This document shows, in pieces, positions 59,801-64,000 of a DNA stretch of 64,000 bases; position 1 is the stretch's first letter; each line of letters begins with the position of its first letter. Origin of the DNA: Spirodela intermedia. Lineage: Eukaryota; Streptophyta; Magnoliopsida; Alismatales; Araceae. Under the pieces are notes generated by a model. That model worked only from the letters and a program-made list of their open reading frames with translations. It was not told where the DNA came from and made no database searches. Both the position numbers and the translations under genes were made by a program. The DNA lies in contig LR746264.1 of assembly GCA_902729315.2 (NCBI GenBank), forward strand, positions 4,489,878 to 4,553,877, written 5' to 3'.

Positions 59801-62800
59801 TAATTTCTAATCCTCCTTAGCAAGCTGAAACTGAATCTCATGAGTAAGAATAACCAAGATCTTCCCATTGCATAGGAGAGGCACTGGAGAATGGACAAAG
59901 AACCCTTTATCCTCTTATAGGCACCTTTTAAACGTTTTCAGCATCTCATAGAGCCTTTCTTGTTAGTTTAAACATCATTCCTATCCCTACCGCCTCATCT
60001 GTGACTTTCATTAACAATGAATATAAAAAACTAAGAACGAGGAGATGGAGTCCCTAGAGAAGAACATAACTTGAAATTTAGTAAGGCTGTCAGTAGGAAA
60101 GAGATACATGATGTGTAAATGGGTCTATACATTTACAGCTGTGAAAATGAATATTGTCAACATTTTGTCATTCGCAGTTAGTAATGACTGTAAATTGCAA
60201 TAATTTGATGTTAAAAATGTAATTTTTCAACCGTTTCCTAGTTGTTTGTGTGCTTCCTATTTTGTTGGTTTTGTAGTTGTTGGGTAGTTTTCTTGTTTGT
60301 GCCACTGTTCACAACATATATAATTAAAGCTCGACTGAACCCGCCATTGGTAGTTTAAAGTTAAAATTTTAAAGTTGTATGCAAATTATACTTGATGTAG
60401 ACACTCTCTTCGCTTCTTGTGTAGCACTTCACAAGAAGTGCTAATACTTCGCGATGAAATAACTTGCACCACCAACCTCAACTGTGGGGACCATGCCCCA
60501 CAATCAAAATTGCCAAGAATTCAGTCTTATCGACCTAATCCATAGCTGCTTCAAGAACATAAATCAGAAATTATTGTGCTCCCTTTTTATTTCTGAGCAT
60601 GATTCAGACTATGAACAACCAGCAGAAGTGTAAAACGATCCGAGAAGTTTCCCACCAAAAAAATATGCAACAGAAATTAATGAGAAAATTTAGTTTCAAA
60701 TCCCTCGTAACACCTTGAATTAGAAAAAAATACAGCTTTTATGGATTTAGAAATAAGCCCTTGAAACCTGCTGTCACCAGAAATAAAACCTTACACTATA
60801 ACTCGCTGCTTTGTTCCTAACTGACCACGGTTTAAAGGCAGTCAAGGGTTTTGCGACGACACAAAAATGCCATTTTGCCAAGAAAAGACAATATTATCAA
60901 CAAGAATTAATACTTAGGAATCTTGTCACGCCTGATCCAAAACATTTTAGGGGGTCAGGTCTCACGCATCCCTTGGAAAGGCTGGTAGTGCTGACTGCGG
61001 CCATGGCCCACACTTCGATGCCAGGTCAGGGCCATTCGAAGCGCCTCAGAACGCTGGTCAAATCTTGTCTTAGACCTTCCAGAAAAAGACGGTTGCACGG
61101 ATCCCGTTTTGAAGGCTGGTCATCTAAGATTTAAGCCATGGTGATGAACCCCATTTGGAGAGGCAAAGTCCACTCTAACCCCTCTTTTAAGGCTAAATAG
61201 CAAATGGGTATTTTCGTCCCTAAGAGGTATTTTAATATTTTTCGAATAGCATAACTAAGGCATAACAAATGCTAATACCTTCTGAAAAATAGTTCTTTTC
61301 AATGGGGTTTGACTCCATGGTTTCTTTTATAAAACATCAGATTTCTACTGGTTTATATCTAAAGCCAACAGTAAACTAGCTCTTTTTCAAATCCAAGATG
61401 TTTTCAGAGGTTGAAACAAAAAACTTCTTTTAAGAAGATCTGAATGATGAAATGAAGATTCTGAAAAAAAAAATCTAAAACCAAATGACACAAAGTTCTA
61501 TGTAGTACACGAAAAATTATGTTAAGCCTTTGAGTGAATAGGTTTCAAAGATGATGCAGAAACTCACTTCGTCAACCATTTCCATGACCTTAATTGCTAA
61601 GAAGTTCGGATCAACACCCTTTAATGTTCCAAAAATCTCTAAATGTTCCTTGACCTGTATTGAGGAAACATAAACTTTAGTCGATAATTAGCATGATATC
61701 ACTTGTTTGCAGTTGTCACGTAGATATATAGCAACAAGACAAATACATTTATATTCTCAAAGAAAAAATATAACGTATGAGAGATACAAGAGAAAAAATA
61801 TTTTTCTGCATATCAAGCATCCTATGAATTTAGCAAGCAAAGAAAATAGTTCAAATTTCTGTTCTTCGTTTCTAAATGAAAAGAAAAAAAGAAAAATCCA
61901 GATGTTAACATGAAGTGATAAAGCAAAATGCTCATGAACAGCAGCTAAAATGAATTAATCTTGATGAAAGTCATTACAACAAAGGACAATCGCCCTTATA
62001 TGCCATATTTTCTGCATAAGGGATAAATAATGGCAATAATTATCAAATAAAAATTCCAATCCTACCGTTAATTCTGGAAAAAGAATATCATTTTGAGGGC
62101 AGACACCAAGACATTTCCGTATCTCATCCTACAAAAATAAAAATAACACGGCATAAGAAGCGAAAGGGGTCTCAGATAAAATTGACGAGGTGAATAAATA
62201 TATTGATTACAGCTTAGATAATATTCTTTTCACTAATTTATAAATTAGAAATTTTATTGAAATGAAAACATTCATCAGGGGACATATTTCAATGACTTTG
62301 TCACTTTCTACTGTCTTTTCTAAACATTAAACATCAATTCCAGAGAAGACTCTTTTGATCTTTTTTCACTTTTCTAGAGAAGGACATAATTGGTACTAAC
62401 TACATCAGATTCATTATTGGTCAAGAAAATGTAGAGAAAAAGTAAGAAAGGAATACAGGAGCAAATAAAAAAATGAACAACTCTAAAATAGTCTGTCTCA
62501 CGCATTCTGGAATTTTTGTGCTTCAACCCTGAGAACCATGCCACTTTATGGACACTATTATAACACAGTCAGCATTATAATCATCAGGATCATCAGGTAA
62601 CAGAAAAATTTGTGAACGTTATTCTAGTTTATATAAAAAAAATGAAAGCTTGAATCTCCAAAGAGAATTCAACCTCACAAAGTTTTGAATAACTTCATTG
62701 GACAAGTTATAAAAAGAAGTTTCCATTCAAGCTCCAGACAACCACAATTTGATTCCAGAACGACTCATGTTTGCGACAAGACTGGCAAAAATTTGGTAGT

Positions 62801-63845
62801 CTCTTCCGATTCTTAAATGATCTCAACTTTGTTTCTTAAAATACTTTCTAAATTTTCAACATCATAATCTTTAAACATTGATCCCAAATTCGCCTATTTA
62901 AATTTTAACAAGCATTCATTGTTCACACTTGTTCTGTTATAGTTCTAGCTGGGTTCTTACAGTCCAAGGGAAGGACTGGTGAGAAGAAGGTACTCGTAAG
63001 TGTGATGTATTGCTGCCTCTACCAAGATTTACACCGCCAGAACCAGTTCTCTTAAACCTCCAAAAGGAAAAACAGTCTTCGTCTCAATTAGAGGCCATAT
63101 AAAAGCCCCAATCATCTCTTCCCACAATCTGAATTTAGTTATTTTTATACTGCCTAAGGGAGAGCCTGTAGGAGTTCCACTAGTATCTTAGGAATGCAAG
63201 ACGTGTACAAGAAGATTAGTTTGGAAAACATCCAAGAAATTGAGGAAGGAAAAATTGACCTAAAAGTGCAAATTTGAGTGAAATCAAATGACCGTTGCCA
63301 GTGAAATCCTGCCCAGTCTCTTCAATGAAAAATAGGAATCATTATGGCAGTTCACCAGTCTCTTCATTCTGCATTCATTCCTCATGGCTACCTCTATCTC
63401 CACATTTTTCGTTCGGGGTCATTCACCCTTTGGCATCCAAACAGAAAGAGATGCAAAATTATGAATAGGTGGTCGTTGATAATGCTGAAGATGGCCAGCG
63501 AGGATCTTGATTAAGTTGGTAGACGATAATTTTTGGCTGAAACAGCCATTTAATGAGAAAAATATACGGCTCAAACCGTTTCAATGAAAGAAAAATTACA
63601 CTCCATGTAATAGGCAACATCCATTCAGAAAATAGGAAAAGTGATATTCTACTACCGAAAAAAAATGCAAACTTAAACAATCAAATAATCAACATATAGA
63701 AAATTGAGTATATATTAAAGAAAAACAGCAGAGCGAACCATCTCGTTTCTAATACTTCTGCCAAAAACTAAGGCATCCCCAGATGTAGGAGGCAGAAGGC
63801 CAACAAGCATAGAAATAGTTGTGCTTTTACCGGCTCCATTATGTC
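35573..63845 (-). CDS. ABCA1: ABC transporter A family member 1, full-size; 3' two-thirds, 5' end outside window
   Basis: A full-size ATP-driven membrane transporter (TMD1-NBD1-TMD2-NBD2) of the plant ABCA1/AOH1 type; the substrate is unknown, lipids by analogy with animal ABCA. Exons, 5' to 3': 63845-63739, 62128-62066, 61654-61568, 57663-57565, 57494-57310, 55856-55802, 55698-55627, 55137-54451, 54323-54145, 51852-51642, 50466-50383, 46392-46351, 46275-46179, 45519-45392, 45310-45206, 44378-44235, 42546-42286, 42199-42064, 41173-41094, 40969-40862, 40761-40611, 39222-39086, 38997-38923, 38856-38541, 37243-37110, 35791-35733, 35654-35573. All introns are GT-AG and phases agree throughout, giving the last 1294 residues with no internal stop. 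Arabidopsis ABCA1 has about 1880 residues, so roughly 590 (N-terminus and TMD1) are upstream of 64000. All catalytic motifs of both NBDs are intact. Introns reach 4 kb and two contain copia debris. Confidence 0.95.
35792..37109 (-). other. Intron near the ABCA1 3' end with a GC-richer patch
   Basis: A 1.3-kb intron between the CNGLSTKYQ and LPYGESSS exons. Its middle (about 36180-36560) is richer in GC and in CATGCATG/GGCATG-like strings than the rest, faintly like the block at 28.7-28.9 kb, so a shared old repeat is possible. No coding motif was seen. Confidence 0.35.
38923..42199 (-). other. ABCA1: Nucleotide-binding domain 2 exons of ABCA1
   Basis: Walker [17 protein letters not shown] is in exon 42199-42064. 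The Q-loop [19 protein letters not shown] is in 40969-40862. The signature [19 protein letters not shown] plus Walker [11 protein letters not shown] are in 40761-40611, and the H-loop [14 protein letters not shown] is in 39222-39086. Exon 38997-38923 uses the acceptor TAACAG at 38998-38999, because the alternative AG six bases downstream (TTGCAG) would break the reading frame. All motifs are intact, so both ATP sites should be competent. Confidence 0.92.
39223..40610 (-). other. ABCA1 intron, 1388 bp, nothing recognised
   Basis: AT-rich intron with no transposon coding, RNA gene or long repeat visible. It separates Walker B (ending EPSTG) from the [10 protein letters not shown] exon. Confidence 0.6.
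42547..44234 (-). other. ABCA1 intron, 1688 bp, nothing recognised
   Basis: AT-rich intron between the CYLGFE and SVVYFLL exons. Short chance frames only; no mobile-element motif seen. Confidence 0.6.
47040..47565 (+). repeat. 5' LTR of the copia remnant (approximate limits)
   Basis: Similar in order to 49570-50035: both contain ATC-GACC-T-TTTG, then CTAAAC-T-TATTGTT, then a CT-rich stretch with CATCTAT-CTCC and GGGATTTC-T-GTGTTCC. The right limit is set by the primer-binding site that follows. The left limit is uncertain. Confidence 0.6.
47409..47530 (+). repeat. 53-bp tandem repeat, about 2.3 copies
   Basis: Units start at 47409, 47462 and 47515, each opening TTCTGCCATTCGCAAG. The first two copies are nearly identical; the third is truncated after 16 bases. 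It lies inside the 5' LTR and is not repeated in the 3' copy, so it arose after insertion or in the master copy of one LTR. Confidence 0.85.
47573..47584 (+). other. Primer-binding site of the copia remnant
   Basis: TTATATCAGAGC matches 10 of 12 bases of the copia initiator-tRNA-Met primer site TGGTATCAGAGC and sits just after the 5' repeat. This fixes orientation as plus. Confidence 0.65.
48451..48860 (+). pseudogene. Copia reverse-transcriptase fragment
   Basis: The frame reads through a degenerate active-site box ([12 protein letters not shown], where copia elements have YVDD), then [19 protein letters not shown], and after a stop [11 protein letters not shown] and, in the next segment, DKGIYQRF, which is the order seen in copia RT. 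Stops and the changed active site make it non-functional. It is cut off at about 48890 by a different LTR. Confidence 0.8.
48893..49075 (+). mobile_element. Probable nested LTR of a second element
   Basis: A 183-bp segment begins TGTACTTAATAACC and ends GCGCTGGGCA (TG...CA). It has a TATAAATA box at 48994-49001 and AATAAA at 49039-49044, and is followed at once by CCTATCAGAGC, 9 of 12 bases matching the copia primer site when aligned (49075-49086). The short length fits a solo or small (TRIM-like) LTR inserted into the RT sequence. No second copy was found. Confidence 0.5.
49570..50035 (+). repeat. 3' LTR of the copia remnant (approximate limits)
   Basis: Diverged partner of 47040-47565 (see that entry for shared strings). 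It lacks the 53-bp tandem repeat. The right edge is followed by ordinary intron leading to the exon ending at 50383. Confidence 0.6.
51853..54144 (-). other. ABCA1 intron of 2.3 kb with unidentified coding-like stretches
   Basis: Between the SYQSR and YGAVVMDD exons. Around 52315-52700 both strands have longer-than-expected open frames; none matches a family I know and the known ABCA1 alignment needs no exon here. A 14-bp string is present three times at 53815-53873. Confidence 0.45.
53815..53873. repeat. Triplicated 14-bp string
   Basis: GGATTCCCCTGTAT occurs at 53815-53828, 53830-53843 and 53860-53873. The first two are adjacent with one base between; the third follows a 16-bp spacer. Origin unknown, intronic. 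Confidence 0.85.
55857..57309 (-). other. ABCA1 intron, 1453 bp, nothing recognised
   Basis: AT-rich intron that interrupts the codon joining the LKCCGS and SLYLKHQYG exons. No element motif seen. Confidence 0.55.
58715..58895 (+). pseudogene. Copia gag fragment
   Basis: An uninterrupted frame contains [19 protein letters not shown], then [20 protein letters not shown], matching the conserved tryptophan-rich helix region of copia gag. A frameshift separates it from the upstream KISHLTSTG part. Confidence 0.7.
59045..59222 (+). pseudogene. Copia integrase-core fragment
   Basis: The frame reads [10 protein letters not shown], a stop codon, then RKSGQLLEV and [12 protein letters not shown], the order seen around the third catalytic residue of copia integrase. 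The stop replaces the position of the catalytic glutamate, so it is dead. Confidence 0.72.
60039..60225 (+). pseudogene. Start of copia reverse transcriptase
   Basis: In shifting frames one sees WSP plus a damaged EKN-TW box, SREEIHDV, CKWVYTF, and finally FDVKNV, matching the opening of copia RT. It ends abruptly in a T-rich LTR-like sequence, so most of the RT was deleted. Confidence 0.6.
60423..60442. repeat. 8-bp perfect hairpin with ACAA loop
   Basis: AGCACTTC-ACAA-GAAGTGCT lies just past the second copia remnant. A related CTTCTTGTG string (60413-60421) precedes it. Possibly an LTR terminal structure; function unknown. Confidence 0.7.
60900..61210. other. GC-richer patch in the same ABCA1 intron
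   Basis: A stretch with CTTGTCACGCCTGATCC and CTGACTGCGGCCATGG that is clearly richer in GC than its surroundings. The CACGCC-GATCC phrase recalls the LTR edges of some plant retrotransposons, but no LTR pair or coding was found. A short open frame here has no recognisable product. Confidence 0.3.
62129..63738 (-). other. ABCA1 intron, 1610 bp, nothing recognised
   Basis: AT-rich intron between the Walker A and Q-loop exons of NBD1. Only short chance frames. Confidence 0.55.
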
Positions 63846-64000
63846 CTGAAATTCAGTAACCAGTTATTCAGGTTGTGTCGTGGCAGCAAGATACATTTAC
63901 AAATTTAATGACAGATAAGGAGAAATAACACTAAATAGTATGGACGAAGGAAGGAGAAAAAATCAGCGAATTCCAGAATGATACAAAATATTTTAAGCAA
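63846..64000 (-). other. ABCA1: Intron at the window edge, ABCA1 continues upstream
   Basis: The exon 63845-63739 begins with two bases completing a glycine codon (LG-HNGAGKS), after the acceptor AATTTCAG. The preceding exon, carrying TMD1's end and the strand before Walker A, must be beyond 64000. Confidence 0.8.

Larger units (their letters stand above)
57950..60480 (+). mobile_element. Second decayed Ty1/copia element in an ABCA1 intron, antisense to the gene
   Basis: Order on the plus strand: LTR-like sequence with a TATATAA box (58020-58026), primer-site-like TGTTACAAGAGC (58102-58113; 9 of 12 matches to the copia primer site), gag fragment (about 58715-58895), integrase-core fragment (59045-59222), start of RT (60039-60225), then a T-rich LTR-like tail. 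Each piece has stops and frameshifts. Protease, most of integrase and the RT active site are missing or unreadable. It accounts for most of a 3.9-kb intron. The element differs in sequence from the one at 46.9-50.0 kb. Confidence 0.72.
57310..63845 (-). other. ABCA1: Nucleotide-binding domain 1 exons of ABCA1
   Basis: The first visible exon (63845-63739) opens inside the Walker A loop, [10 protein letters not shown]. The Q-loop is in [14 protein letters not shown] (62128-62066). The ABC signature [18 protein letters not shown] is in 57663-57565. Walker B and the H-loop, [13 protein letters not shown] and [11 protein letters not shown], are in 57494-57310. Every residue needed for ATP binding and hydrolysis is present. 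Intron 57664-61567, between the [13 protein letters not shown] exon and the signature exon, is 3.9 kb because of an inserted copia element. Confidence 0.92.

Noticed and set aside
1-64000. CRISPR arrays, bacterial operons, rRNA or tRNA genes
   Set aside because: No regularly spaced repeats, no Shine-Dalgarno-led gene strings and no cloverleaf seen by eye; spliced genes show a plant nuclear origin.

Overview
The window is nuclear plant DNA. It is AT-rich, its genes are split by many GT-AG introns (75 bp to about 4 kb), and the protein families are typical of flowering plants (ROP GTPase-activating protein, hydrophobic-seed/proline-rich protein, full-size ABCA transporter). Ancient copia-type retrotransposon debris sits in introns. 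The long introns and the full-size ABCA1 gene, which to my knowledge grasses lack, suggest a non-grass angiosperm. The species cannot be fixed from sequence alone.

Layout. (1) 920-21567, plus strand: a PH-RhoGAP protein of the ROPGAP6/7 (REN2/REN3) type, 21 visible coding exons giving 831 residues; the first coding exon lies upstream of the window or was missed. (2) 21568-23690: intergenic, with a TTC-rich microsatellite in the likely 3' UTR. (3) 23691-24074, minus strand: an intronless secreted eight-cysteine (hydrophobic-seed/HyPRP) protein with its own TATA box. (4) 26361-28269, plus strand: a five-exon HhH-GPD DNA glycosylase-like gene of 456 residues. (5) 28270-33081: a GC-rich LTR-like block, a GC island with an unexplained antisense reading frame, and the probable 5' UTR/intron of the next gene. 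(6) 33082-35067, plus strand: a three-exon BOD1/SHG1-domain (COMPASS-type) protein of about 205 residues. (7) 35573-63845, minus strand: the 3' part of an ABC transporter A family member 1 gene, 27 exons coding the last 1294 residues (end of the first half with NBD1, extracellular loop, TMD2, NBD2, C-terminal domain); the 5' exons lie beyond position 64000.

Two ABCA1 introns (46393-50382 and 57664-61567) each carry a decayed Ty1/copia element lying antisense to the gene. The first also holds a probable nested LTR of another element. The five genes do not form a pathway: they concern ROP signalling, the cell surface/lipids, base-excision repair, chromatin or phosphatase regulation, and membrane transport. 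Exon borders were worked out by eye from splice consensus, phase continuity and remembered family alignments; every junction listed keeps frame. I saw no clearly novel biological system. The most useful leads are the intronic copia pair, the nested LTR, the antisense GC island at 30.0-30.6 kb, and the duplicated first exon of the glycosylase.
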